Source: Gammaproteobacteria bacterium (GTDB lineage Bacteria; Pseudomonadota; Gammaproteobacteria; Steroidobacterales; Foliamicaceae). From it: a DNA stretch of 64,000 nt. The DNA is taken from assembly GCA_009844425.1 (NCBI GenBank), contig VYBN01000017.1:1-64000 (forward strand), read 5' to 3'. Shown piece by piece: positions 49,562-57,927 of the stretch; positions within the stretch are counted from its first letter, which is position 1; each line of letters begins with the position of its first letter. A model generated the notes under the pieces. It worked only from the letters and a program-made list of their open reading frames with translations. It did not search any database and was not told where the DNA came from. Both the position numbers and the translations under genes were made by a program.

Positions 49562-51769
49562 TCAGACGGCGGCTTTGACCAGTTTCGGGCGGGGTTTGTC
49601 TTCCGCGTCGTCGTCGTCCCCGGTCTCGGGAAACAGTTCGCCGGGCATGGCCGGCCGCGACTCCCGCAGGGCGCTGCCCCGGCCGGAAAGGCTGGGGTTG
49701 GTCATGAACCAGGTGTGGGCGCTGAAATCGCCGGTTTGATGGTCAAGGCGGCGGTACGCGCCGTCGGGTCCAAGTTGCCAGCTCTGCATCACGTCGAAGC
49801 GGTTCGCCATCAGGACCTGCTCCACGAGCTGCCGCTTGACCGTCTCGTTCTCGATCGGAACCAGCGTCTCCACGCGATGGTGCAGGTTGCGGGGCATCCA
49901 GTCGGCGGAAGAAACGAAAACCTTGCTTTCGGTGGAAGGAAGCTGGTGGCCGGCGCCGAAACACATGACGCGGGAGTGCTCCAGGAACCTGCCGACCATG
50001 CTGCGCACCTGGATGTTCTCCGACATGCCGGGCACGCCGGGGCGCAGGCAGCAGATGCCCCGGACGTAGAGTTCGATTCGCACGCCGGCCTGGCTCGCGC
50101 GGTAGAGACAGTCGATGATCTCGGGATCCACGAGCGAGTTGAGTTTGGCCCAGATTGCCGCCGGACGCCCGGCGCGGGCATGGCCGATTTCGTCCTCGAT
50201 CAGTTCCACCAGCGTGTTCTTCAGCTGGGCGGGCGCGTAGACAAGCTTTTCCATGTCCTCGGGCGTCGCGTAGCCGGTCATGTAGTTGAACAGACGCGCG
50301 GTATCGCGCCCCAGGGCCGCGTCGCAGGTGAAGAAGCTCAGGTCCGAATACACGCGCGCGTTGACGGGATGGTAGTTGCCGGTGCCGAAATGGGTGTAGG
50401 TGCGCAGTTCTCCCGCTTCTCTGCGCACCACCAGCGAGACCTTTGCGTGGGTCTTGAGTTCCATGAAGCCGTACACGACCTGCACGCCGGCGCGCTCCAT
50501 CTCGCGCGCCCAGCGGATGTTCGCCGCTTCGTCGAAACGCGCCCGGAGCTCGACCATGGCGGTGACCAGCTTGCCGGCCTCGGCGGCGGCGATCAGCGCC
50601 TCGACGATCGGCGAGTCTTCGGAAGTGCGGTACAGCGTCTGCTTGATCGCCACGACCGCCGGGTCTTCGGTGGCGCGGCGCAGGAACTGCACCACCACGT
50701 CGAAACTCTCGTACGGATGCTGCACGACGAAGTCCTTAGCGCGTATGGCGGCGAGGATGTCGCCGCCGTATTCGCGGACCCGTTCGGGGAAGCGCACGTT
50801 GAGCGGTTCGTGCTCCAGGTCGCGGCGCTGGGCGGTGATGATCTGATTGATGTCCGCCAGCCCCAGCATGCCGTCGATATTGAAGACATGCGCGTGCGAG
50901 GCATCGAACGCCCTGAGCACGAACCGTCGGAAGTTCTTCGGCATGCCGGCCGCCACTTCCACCCGGATGACGTTGCCCCTGCGCCGGCGCAGCAGGGCGG
51001 TCTCGAACGTCCGCACCAGGTCCTCGGCTTCCTCGTCGATTTCAAGGTCGCTGTCACGGCTGATGCGGAAGATGCCGTGGTCCAGGATCTTCATGCCGGG
51101 GAACAGCAGCCTGAAATTCTCGGCAATGATTTCCTCGACGGCGACGAACCGCAGGGCCTTGCCGGGGACCCGCACAAACCGCTCGATCTGGGGCGGGACC
51201 AGCACCAGGCCGTTGATCTCGTGCTTGTCCGTGGGCCGCATCAGCCGCAGCACGTAAACCAGGCAGCCGGTCTGTATGAAGGGGAAGGGGTGCGCCGTGT
51301 CGACTGCCTGGGGCGTCAGTACCGGAAACAACTGGTTTTCGAACCAGCGCGACAGCCACTCGCGGGCCCGCTCGCCCAGTTCCTCCGGTTTTACGACCGC
51401 CACTCCGGCTTCGCGGCATTCGGTCAGCAATTGCGCGCTGCGCCTGGATTGGGCCTTGAGGAGCTTCTTTACCTGTTCGCGTATGGCCTCAAGCTGTTCG
51501 CCGGGGGTCAGTCCGTCGTCGCTGGTCTTTGCGACTCCCGCCGCTACCTGGGCCATGAGGCCGGCCGCCCGCACCATGTAGAACTCGTCCAGGTTGCTGG
51601 CCGAAATGGACAGGAACCGCACGCGCTCCAGCAGAGGGTGGTTCCCGTTGCCCGCTTCCTCCAGTACCCGCGTGTTGAATTCCAGCCAGGACAGTTCGCG
51701 GTTGATCAGGCGTCCTGCGGCGCGCTCAGCCTCGCTCAGCGCCCGTGGTTTGCCGGACGCAGGCGTCAT
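49562..51769 (-). CDS. ppk1: Polyphosphate kinase 1
   Basis: This protein has 735 aa from the ATG at 51769; the longer ORF continues into the region opposite sixA. It makes polyphosphate from ATP through a phosphohistidine. Landmarks are FINRELSWLEFN-like LINRELSWLEFNTRV, FLSISASNLDEFYMVR, the PHD-like blocks HPYESFDVVVQFLRRA and LKTHAKVSLVVRR with the active-site His, and FGTGNYHPVNARVYSDLSFFT. It is encoded opposite to, and in the middle of, the envelope-signalling gene run. Confidence 0.95.
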   Translation of the reverse strand: MTPASGKPRALSEAERAAGRLINRELSWLEFNTRVLEEAGNGNHPLLERVRFLSISASNLDEFYMVRAAGLMAQVAAGVAKTSDDGLTPGEQLEAIREQVKKLLKAQSRRSAQLLTECREAGVAVVKPEELGERAREWLSRWFENQLFPVLTPQAVDTAHPFPFIQTGCLVYVLRLMRPTDKHEINGLVLVPPQIERFVRVPGKALRFVAVEEIIAENFRLLFPGMKILDHGIFRISRDSDLEIDEEAEDLVRTFETALLRRRRGNVIRVEVAAGMPKNFRRFVLRAFDASHAHVFNIDGMLGLADINQIITAQRRDLEHEPLNVRFPERVREYGGDILAAIRAKDFVVQHPYESFDVVVQFLRRATEDPAVVAIKQTLYRTSEDSPIVEALIAAAEAGKLVTAMVELRARFDEAANIRWAREMERAGVQVVYGFMELKTHAKVSLVVRREAGELRTYTHFGTGNYHPVNARVYSDLSFFTCDAALGRDTARLFNYMTGYATPEDMEKLVYAPAQLKNTLVELIEDEIGHARAGRPAAIWAKLNSLVDPEIIDCLYRASQAGVRIELYVRGICCLRPGVPGMSENIQVRSMVGRFLEHSRVMCFGAGHQLPSTESKVFVSSADWMPRNLHHRVETLVPIENETVKRQLVEQVLMANRFDVMQSWQLGPDGAYRRLDHQTGDFSAHTWFMTNPSLSGRGSALRESRPAMPGELFPETGDDDDAEDKPRPKLVKAAV

Positions 51770-51859
51770 TCGGGCGTTCCGGGATGGCGTGGAATGTGTC
51801 CCATGATGGGGGTAGCATACAGGAGTCATGAGCAATTCCGGGGAGCGAGGTAGTCCGGC

Positions 51860-52375
51860 ATGAAGCGCCTGTGGCTGCTGCGGCATGCCAAGGCCGGGCC
51901 GTATTCCGCCGACGATTTCGGTCGGACTCTGGCCCCCAGGGGCCGGAAGAACGCGCCCGCGATGGGCGAGAAACTGGCGGCCGCGGGATGCGCTCCCGGA
52001 AGGATTCTCTGTTCCGCCGGACGCCGGGCGGTGGAGACGATGTGCGGTGTTCTGCCCAGTCTTCCCGCCGATCTCCGCATCGACGTGATGCGGAGGCTCT
52101 ACACCTTCAGTCCGGGGACCGTGCTGCAGTGCCTGCAAGCGCTGCCGGAGGACGCCGGCGACGTCATGGTGGTAGGTCACAATCCGGCCTTGCAGGAACT
52201 GGCGCTGTATCTGGCCGGCCGGGGCAAAGAGGAGGCTTTCGACGTGCTCCACGGAAAGTTTCCCACCTGCGCGGTGGCCGAGCTGGAATTTCCCGAGTCG
52301 CCGCACGCGACGGACTGGGACGAGGGCAGCGCGTTTCTCCGGCGTGTCATGACGCCCCGCCCCCCACGGCACTAG
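51860..52375 (+). CDS. sixA: SixA-type phosphohistidine phosphatase
   Basis: This is a 171-aa small histidine phosphatase. The RHG-type motif LWLLRHAKAG is at the N-terminus and the second catalytic His is in VMVVGHNPALQEL. SixA removes phosphate from His residues of phosphorelay proteins. It is divergent from ppk1 with 90 bp between, and 10 nt before the channel gene on its own strand, so it may serve the downstream system. Confidence 0.92.
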   Translation: MKRLWLLRHAKAGPYSADDFGRTLAPRGRKNAPAMGEKLAAAGCAPGRILCSAGRRAVETMCGVLPSLPADLRIDVMRRLYTFSPGTVLQCLQALPEDAGDVMVVGHNPALQELALYLAGRGKEEAFDVLHGKFPTCAVAELEFPESPHATDWDEGSAFLRRVMTPRPPRH

Positions 52376-52385
52376 TGAGCAATCG

Positions 52386-53183
52386 ATGAGAAGACAGTTA
52401 CCGGTCGAATTCGTTTTTCAGCTTTTCTCGCTGTTCCTGTCGGTCATCCTGGTGCATGCCATGTACGTGGCCTGGATCCGCCCGCAGGCGAACGCGGTCA
52501 TGGAAGAGCAACGGATAATGCTGGAGCAGGACGCCGGCTACGTGCCCGAACGCTCGCTGTACGTGATCGTGCGCGATTTCGAGCAGGAGGCCTGCCTGAT
52601 CCTGGCGCTCTGGGCGCTTGCGATCATGGGCTACAAGGCCCGGGGGGCGCTGCGCGAGCGCTCGCTGCTGCAGCGCGACCTGCTGCCGCTGGCGGAAGGA
52701 GTGCGCATCCTGCCCGAGGACACGCGCGAACACGCGCGCCAGTTACGCGCGCTGCCCGAATCGCAGCAACGCCTGCTGCTGCCGCGGGTATTGCTCAGCG
52801 CGCTGCAGCGGTTCGGCGCAACGGGCAATGTGCAGGACGTCTCTTCGGCCACCCAGACGCTGGTCAACGCCGAGGCCGAGCGGCTGGAATCGGAATTGTC
52901 GATGATCCGGTATATCGCCTGGGCGATTCCCTCGATCGGCTTCATCGGAACCGTGCGCGGGATCGGCCAGGCCCTGACGCTGGCCTACCGCGCGGTGGAA
53001 GGCGACATCAGCGGCGTGACCGAGAGCCTTGGCGTGGCCTTCAATTCCACCTTCTTTGCGCTGCTGGTCAGCATTTTCATCATGTTCCTGGTCCACCAAC
53101 TTCAATTGTTGCAGGAGCGGCTGGTTTTCGAGACCTCGGATTACTGTGACGAACGGCTGATCCGCCGCCTGCAGGGCGACTGA
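52386..53183 (+). CDS. MotA/TolQ/ExbB-family proton channel subunit
   Basis: This is a 265-aa inner-membrane protein. Hydrophobic helices are seen at about 8-30, 68-85, 175-198 and 218-240. The third contains the family signature (IPSIGFIGTVRGIGQALTLAY), and the fourth has VAFNSTFFALLVSIFIMFLVHQL with the polar channel-facing residues. MotA/ExbB proteins form pentamers that use proton flow to turn or pull a partner with a single Asp-bearing helix. That partner is probably the VWA protein two genes downstream. It is 16 nt upstream of the ASKHA/FHA gene. Confidence 0.9.
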   Translation: MRRQLPVEFVFQLFSLFLSVILVHAMYVAWIRPQANAVMEEQRIMLEQDAGYVPERSLYVIVRDFEQEACLILALWALAIMGYKARGALRERSLLQRDLLPLAEGVRILPEDTREHARQLRALPESQQRLLLPRVLLSALQRFGATGNVQDVSSATQTLVNAEAERLESELSMIRYIAWAIPSIGFIGTVRGIGQALTLAYRAVEGDISGVTESLGVAFNSTFFALLVSIFIMFLVHQLQLLQERLVFETSDYCDERLIRRLQGD

Positions 53184-53199
53184 GCCGCGGCAAGCCGGC

Positions 53200-54612
53200 A
53201 TGGCGCTGGTCGCCCTGGAAGTCAATGGAGCGGCGCTGGCAGGCGCTACCGCCACCGGAGTGCTGTTCAACGAGCCGGGCGTGGCGCTGGTGCAAGGACG
53301 TCGGGTGGCATTTGGACGCGAAGCGGCCGAAGACGCGCGGCGTGACCCCGCGAGCAGTTACCGGAATTACTGGGAATTGCTGTCGGACGAGCCCCTGCCG
53401 AGGCCGGCACGGGGATTTCGCAGCTATGCCGACCTTGCCCACGGGCAAATGCAGGGGTTGTGGAAGCGCTTCCGGGATTCGGTGGGAGACATAAGCGGTG
53501 TGGTTCTGGTCATTCCTGCCGGCGTTGCGGAAGACCGTCTTGCGCTGCTGCTGGGGATCGCCGAGGAGGCCGGGCTGCCCGTGGCCGGGTTGGTGGAAAG
53601 CGGAGTGGCCGCGGTGCGGAGCGTTCCGGAAGGCCGCGCCTGCCTGCACATTGAAGCAACCGCCGAACGTTTGGCGGTTTCCCGGCTCATCGCGGGCGAC
53701 GGGCGAGTCCGGCGCGAGGAAATTCTGTTCGACGGCCGTCCGGGTTTGCGCCACTTGCGGACCGCCATGACCGGCTACGTTGCCGGTCGGTTCGTGGCGG
53801 GTTCCCGCTTCGATCCGCTGGATCTGCCAGCAACCGAACATGAGCTGTCCGGGCAACTGGATGCGTGGCTGCAGGCGGTCCTATCCGGCGGCAACCTCAG
53901 GATCGAACTGGAGGCGGCGCCGGTGACCGCTACCGCGGTCCTGGGCCGCGATGAATTCCTTGCTTCGATCGAGCGCTTGCTGGGGGCAGCTGGGAATCGT
54001 TTGCGATCCTGGTGCACGGGCCCCGGGGCCGCGGACGTATACCTGTCGGGCGCCCTCGCGGAGGTCCCCGGCTGCGCCGAGGCATTTGCCCGCCTGCTCG
54101 CCACCGGGGTCGAGGTACTGCCGGCGGGCGCCGCGGCGCTGGGTGCGCTGGAGCGTTTCCGTCCGGTGGCGGGCGCGAGGGACCGATATGTGCTGCTCAA
54201 GTCTCTGCCGGCCGTGGACACGATTGGCGGGCCGGATACGGCGCGCACTGCCCGGCCGGATGCCGGCGCTCCGTCGGCAATCGGAGGCGGGGAAACGGGC
54301 GAACGGACGCCGACGCATGTCGTGTTCGGTGGCCGCGCCTGGCGTATCGGCGCCGAAGGCCTGCATCTCGGCTCGGCGCCGCAAGCCGGTGGCCTGTCGA
54401 TCGTGCTGTCGCCGGAAGGCGGGGTTTCGCGAAACCATTGCACCGTGGTGCTGGAGAATGGACAGGTGGTGTTGCATGACCACAGCCGTTACGGAACCAG
54501 CCTGAACGGCGCGCCGGTGGCCGATTCGGCGCCGTTGCGCGGGGGCGACGTGGTGGGCGTGGGACCGCTGGAGTTCCTGATCGCGCGCGAGGTGGGGGAC
54601 GATGGCTCGTAG
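53200..54612 (+). CDS. ASKHA (Hsp70/actin-like) protein with C-terminal FHA domain
   Basis: This is a 470-aa cytosolic protein. The N-terminal about 340 residues have an Hsp70/actin-like outline (ALEVNGAALAGATATG, GVVLVIPAGVAEDRLALLLGIAEEAGLPVAGLVESGVAAVRS, DVYLSGALAEVPGCAEAF). The usual strict phosphate-loop glycines are weak, so ATP binding is doubtful. Residues about 370-465 are an FHA domain: LHLGSAPQAGG, GVSRNHCTVVLENGQVVLHDHSRYGTSLNG. FHA domains bind phosphothreonine, so this protein could be recruited to targets of the Ser/Thr kinase. It overlaps the VWA gene by 11 nt. Confidence 0.82.
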   Translation: MALVALEVNGAALAGATATGVLFNEPGVALVQGRRVAFGREAAEDARRDPASSYRNYWELLSDEPLPRPARGFRSYADLAHGQMQGLWKRFRDSVGDISGVVLVIPAGVAEDRLALLLGIAEEAGLPVAGLVESGVAAVRSVPEGRACLHIEATAERLAVSRLIAGDGRVRREEILFDGRPGLRHLRTAMTGYVAGRFVAGSRFDPLDLPATEHELSGQLDAWLQAVLSGGNLRIELEAAPVTATAVLGRDEFLASIERLLGAAGNRLRSWCTGPGAADVYLSGALAEVPGCAEAFARLLATGVEVLPAGAAALGALERFRPVAGARDRYVLLKSLPAVDTIGGPDTARTARPDAGAPSAIGGGETGERTPTHVVFGGRAWRIGAEGLHLGSAPQAGGLSIVLSPEGGVSRNHCTVVLENGQVVLHDHSRYGTSLNGAPVADSAPLRGGDVVGVGPLEFLIAREVGDDGS

Positions 54613-55699
54613 GCGTTTTCACGTATTCAGCATGTCGTTTCTGGACATCATTTCCTGCGGCTTCGGCGCGGTCGTGCTGTTCTTCGTGATCATCAACGCC
54701 CAGGTGCGCCTGCGGGCCGACGCCGAGCGTGTCGATCTGCTCAGCGAATCCACACGGCTTGAAGAGGAGGTCCTGGAAGGGCGAAAGGACCTGCTGCCGT
54801 TGCGCGGAGAGCGCGACACGCTCGACGAGCGCCGCGCAACGGCAATCGAGGAATCGAGAAAGCTGCGCGAACGCCTTGCCGCGCTGCTGGCGGAGCTGGC
54901 CGAATACGAGCGCCTGGGGACGCAGAGCCAGGAGTCGGTCGAGAGGCTGCGGGCCGATGTCGACCGGCTCAGGGAAATGCAGGCGGAACTGGAGGCGCGG
55001 GTCGCCGAGGCGGAGGAAGGAACGGGGCAGCGCGTGCGTGGCTTTGAAGGCGAGGGCGCGCGGCAATACCTGACGGGCATGCAGATGGGCGGCGACCGCG
55101 TAATGATCCTGGTGGATGCGTCCGCCAGCATGCTGGGGCGCACCTATATCGACGTCTTGCGTTTTCGCCTGATGGACGAGGAACTCAAACCCCGCGCGCC
55201 CAAGTGGGTCCAGGTCGTGAACTCGGTCGACTGGATCACGACGCGGCTGGAGCCGCAGCAGCGATTTCAGGTCTACATTTTCGGGGTGGAACACAGGAGC
55301 ATTCTCGAGGGCACGGACGGCGAGTGGCTGAGCGTGGCCGACGGGGCGCGGGTCAGCGAAGCGGTCGAGGCCCTGCGCAAGTTTGCGCCGAACGGCGGAA
55401 CCAGCCTGCATGCCGCGATGCGCGCCATACGCGCCATGCGGCCTTTACCGGACAACGTCTATCTGCTGACCGACGGGCTGCCGACGCAGGGCGCGAGTCC
55501 CCCGTCGCGCGTCGGATGGGTGGATACGCGGGCGCGGGAACGGTTCTTTACCCGCGCGGTGCGCGACCTGCCCTCGGGGATTCCGGTCAATGTGCTTTTC
55601 TACCCGATGGACGGGGACCCGGCCGCGACCGGCTACTACTGGCTGATGGCTTCGCAGTCCCGGGGATCGTTCGTCAGCGTTTCCCGCGACTGGCCTTGA
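54602..55699 (+). CDS. VWA-domain protein with ExbD-like N-terminal membrane helix
   Basis: This is a 365-aa protein. Residues 8-32 (FSMSFLDIISCGFGAVVLFFVII) form one membrane helix that begins with an Asp placed as in ExbD/TolR (TPFIDVMLVLLIIF). Residues 40-145 are coiled coil. Residues about 160-360 are a von Willebrand A domain with a full metal site: DASASM, a Thr in NGGTSL and the Asp in LTDGLP. As the predicted Asp-helix partner of the ExbB-like channel it would carry force to a periplasmic VWA domain. It ends 17 nt before a family A element. Confidence 0.88.
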   Translation: MARRRFHVFSMSFLDIISCGFGAVVLFFVIINAQVRLRADAERVDLLSESTRLEEEVLEGRKDLLPLRGERDTLDERRATAIEESRKLRERLAALLAELAEYERLGTQSQESVERLRADVDRLREMQAELEARVAEAEEGTGQRVRGFEGEGARQYLTGMQMGGDRVMILVDASASMLGRTYIDVLRFRLMDEELKPRAPKWVQVVNSVDWITTRLEPQQRFQVYIFGVEHRSILEGTDGEWLSVADGARVSEAVEALRKFAPNGGTSLHAAMRAIRAMRPLPDNVYLLTDGLPTQGASPPSRVGWVDTRARERFFTRAVRDLPSGIPVNVLFYPMDGDPAATGYYWLMASQSRGSFVSVSRDWP

Positions 55700-55716
55700 G
55701 TCCCGGCCGCCCGGCG

Positions 55717-55828
55717 CGCTGGTGCTTCTGTGCGGCCCTTCCGGGAGACGCATAAATCCATCGATGGAGCTTGGTTCCGCCATCCATGGCTCACACACTC
55801 CCGGAAGGGCCGCACAGAAGCACCAGCG
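55717..55828. repeat. Family A hairpin element, copy 3
   Basis: Two perfect 31-nt inverted arms (55717-55747 and 55798-55828) flank the 50-nt core (ACGCATAAATCCATCG...). The outer arms (around GGTGCTTCTGTGCGG) are unique. Unlike copies 1 and 2, this one lies between two genes on the same strand and would separate the VWA operon from the SDR/acyl-CoA dehydrogenase pair. Confidence 0.92.
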
Positions 55829-55891
55829 AACATCGCAAGCTGTTCCACGCTGGGCCGCCACAGCGAAAACTGCGGGATAATGCGCGGCGGT

Positions 55892-56683
55892 ATGGACTTG
55901 CAATTGAACGAAAAGGTTGCGCTGATTACGGGGGCCACCGGCGGCCTGGGCGCGGCCTGCGCGCGTGAACTGGCTCGCGAGGGCGCGACATTGTTTCTCT
56001 GCGCCCGCACGGAGAGCGATCTTGAGGAATTGGCGGAGGAACTGGTCAAGGCCGGTTGCGATAACGTGCGCTGCCTGGCAGTGGACCTGACATCCCCTGA
56101 GGCGCCAATCAACGTTGCAGCTTCTGCGGAAAAGGCCTTCGGCAGGGTGGATGTGCTGGTGAACTGCGCCGGGGCCTCGGCCGGCGGTCTTTTCTGGGAA
56201 ATACCGGATTCGGTCTGGGAAGACAGCCTGGGGCTCAAGTTCATGGCCACCATCCGGATGATCCGCGCGGTCCTGCCCGGCATGATCGAGCGGCGCTACG
56301 GACGAATCGTGACCCTGGTGGGCAATTCGGGTCGCGAACCGGACTCGCGGATGCTGCCCGGCGCCGCGGCCAATGCGGGTTTGCTCGCGGTCACCGCCGG
56401 ACTGGCGCGCGAAGTGGCCGCACACGGCGTGGTCATCAACGCCGTCAATCCCGGTCCCACGCGGACGGGCCGCTGGGAAGGCATGATGGAGTCGTTCGCC
56501 GCCCGCAGCGGGAAAACGCCCGAAGAGGAGGAACAGGGTTTTCTGGATGCAATCCCCCAGAAGAGGTTGGGAACGACCGTCGAAATCGCCCGGCTGGTTG
56601 CATTTCTGGCGAGCGATGCCGCCCCGCACGTTACCGGCCGATCGATTACGGCCGACGGCGGCGCATCCCGCGCAATTCTTTGA
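55892..56683 (+). CDS. Short-chain dehydrogenase/reductase (FabG-like)
   Basis: The protein has 263 aa from the ATG at 55892; a start at 55880 is possible, and the track's start lies inside the repeat. The cofactor motif TGATGGLGAA and VNCAGAS are present. The catalytic Ser is in VGNSGRE. The expected Tyr-x-x-x-Lys region reads AAANAGLLAVTAG, with no Tyr or Lys at the usual place, so it may not be an active dehydrogenase of the normal type. It precedes an acyl-CoA dehydrogenase gene by 21 nt and may act on acyl-CoA. Confidence 0.85.
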   Translation: MDLQLNEKVALITGATGGLGAACARELAREGATLFLCARTESDLEELAEELVKAGCDNVRCLAVDLTSPEAPINVAASAEKAFGRVDVLVNCAGASAGGLFWEIPDSVWEDSLGLKFMATIRMIRAVLPGMIERRYGRIVTLVGNSGREPDSRMLPGAAANAGLLAVTAGLAREVAAHGVVINAVNPGPTRTGRWEGMMESFAARSGKTPEEEEQGFLDAIPQKRLGTTVEIARLVAFLASDAAPHVTGRSITADGGASRAIL

Positions 56684-56704
56684 CCTTCAGCGGAGTTGAA
56701 GCTC

Positions 56705-57853
56705 GTGGACAAGGAACAGCTGAACGACATCCGGGAGGCGGTGCAGGCGGTATGCGCCGACTTTCCGGGGGAGTACTGGCGCGAACTGGACCGGGAGCGG
56801 GCCTATCCCACTGAATTCACGCGGGCCATGACCGAGAGCGGCTTTCTGGGCGCGCTGATCCCCGAGGAGTATGGCGGCAGCGGCCTGGGCCTGGTGGCGG
56901 CAACGGCGATTCTGGAGGAAATTCACCGTTCCGGCTGCAACGCCGGCGCCTGCCACGCGCAGATGTACACGATGGGCACTGTGCTTCGTTACGGCAGCAG
57001 GGAACAGAAACAGCGCTGGCTCCCGGGCATAGCGTCGGGCGATCTGCGCCTGCAGGCCTTCGGCGTCACGGAACCGGGCAGCGGCACCGACACGCTGGCA
57101 TTGCGCACGAGCGCCCGGCTGGAGAACGGCGAGTATTTCGTGAACGGCCAGAAGATCTGGACGTCGCGGGCGGAACACTCCGACCTGATGATCCTGCTGG
57201 CCCGGACCACCCCGCGTGAAGAGGTAAAGCGCCGAACGGAGGGCCTTTCCGTTCTGATGGTCGACATGCGCGAGGCGCCGGGCCTGAGCATCACCCCGAT
57301 CCGCACGATGATGAATCACGCTACCACGCAGGTTTTCATGGATGACGTGCGCGTGCCGGCGGAGAACCTGATCGGCGAGGAAGGGAAGGGCTTTCGCTAC
57401 ATCCTGGACGGAATGAATGCCGAACGCACGTTGATCGCGGCGGAATGCATCGGTGACGGACGCTGGTTCATCGACAGGGCCGCCGCCTACGCCGGCGAGC
57501 GGGAGGTGTTCGGCCGGCCGATCGGCCGCAATCAGGGGGTGCAGTTTCCGATCGCCCGGGCCTACGCCTCGGTTGAGGCGGCGGCTCTGATGGTCACCGG
57601 CGCGGCGGAGAAATTCGACCAGGGTCTGTCCGCCGGCAAGGAAGCCAACATGGCCAAGCTACTGGCTTCCGAAGCCGCGTGGGAAGCGGCGGAGGCCTGC
57701 GTTCAGACCTTCGGCGGATTCGGATTCGCGGAGGAATACGACGTGGAACGCAAGTTCCGCGAGACCCGCCTCTACCAGGTCGCGCCGGTGTCCACCAACA
57801 TGATCCTGAGCTACATCGGCCAGCACGTCCTCGGCATGCCGCGCTCGTATTAG
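56705..57853 (+). CDS. Acyl-CoA dehydrogenase
   Basis: The protein has 382 aa from the GTG at 56705, which has GGAG at 9 nt; the TTG at 56696 is too close to that site. Flavin and substrate motifs are present: FGVTEPGSGTDTLALRTSA, WTSRAEHSDL, FGRPIGRNQGVQFPIA and QTFGGFGFAEEYDVERKFRE. It oxidises an acyl-CoA to the enoyl-CoA. By position it acts with the preceding SDR in fatty or branched acid breakdown. The Glu base of the usual FGGFG-E-x region is likely in EEYDVERK. Confidence 0.93.
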   Translation: MDKEQLNDIREAVQAVCADFPGEYWRELDRERAYPTEFTRAMTESGFLGALIPEEYGGSGLGLVAATAILEEIHRSGCNAGACHAQMYTMGTVLRYGSREQKQRWLPGIASGDLRLQAFGVTEPGSGTDTLALRTSARLENGEYFVNGQKIWTSRAEHSDLMILLARTTPREEVKRRTEGLSVLMVDMREAPGLSITPIRTMMNHATTQVFMDDVRVPAENLIGEEGKGFRYILDGMNAERTLIAAECIGDGRWFIDRAAAYAGEREVFGRPIGRNQGVQFPIARAYASVEAAALMVTGAAEKFDQGLSAGKEANMAKLLASEAAWEAAEACVQTFGGFGFAEEYDVERKFRETRLYQVAPVSTNMILSYIGQHVLGMPRSY

Positions 57854-57897
57854 CGGCATGCCCCTGATGGTAGAATTGACCCTGTAGAAGCCGTACT

Positions 57898-57923
57898 GCG
57901 CCGCGTCTGAAGCGGCGCGTTTT
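57898..57923 (+). terminator. GC hairpin plus T-run directly before gyrA
   Basis: GCGCCGC and GCGGCGC form a perfect 7-bp stem with a 7-nt loop, followed by GTTTT. The T-run ends 4 nt before the gyrA ATG, and no Shine-Dalgarno sequence lies between. It could end transcripts from the acyl-CoA dehydrogenase gene, or act as an attenuator or translation control element for gyrA. Confidence 0.6.
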
Positions 57924-57927
57924 GTGC

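Noticed and set aside
48857-51853. 998-aa plus-strand ORF
   Set aside because: It lies exactly opposite ppx and ppk1, its composition is typical of an antisense shadow in GC-rich DNA, and it has no recognisable motif.
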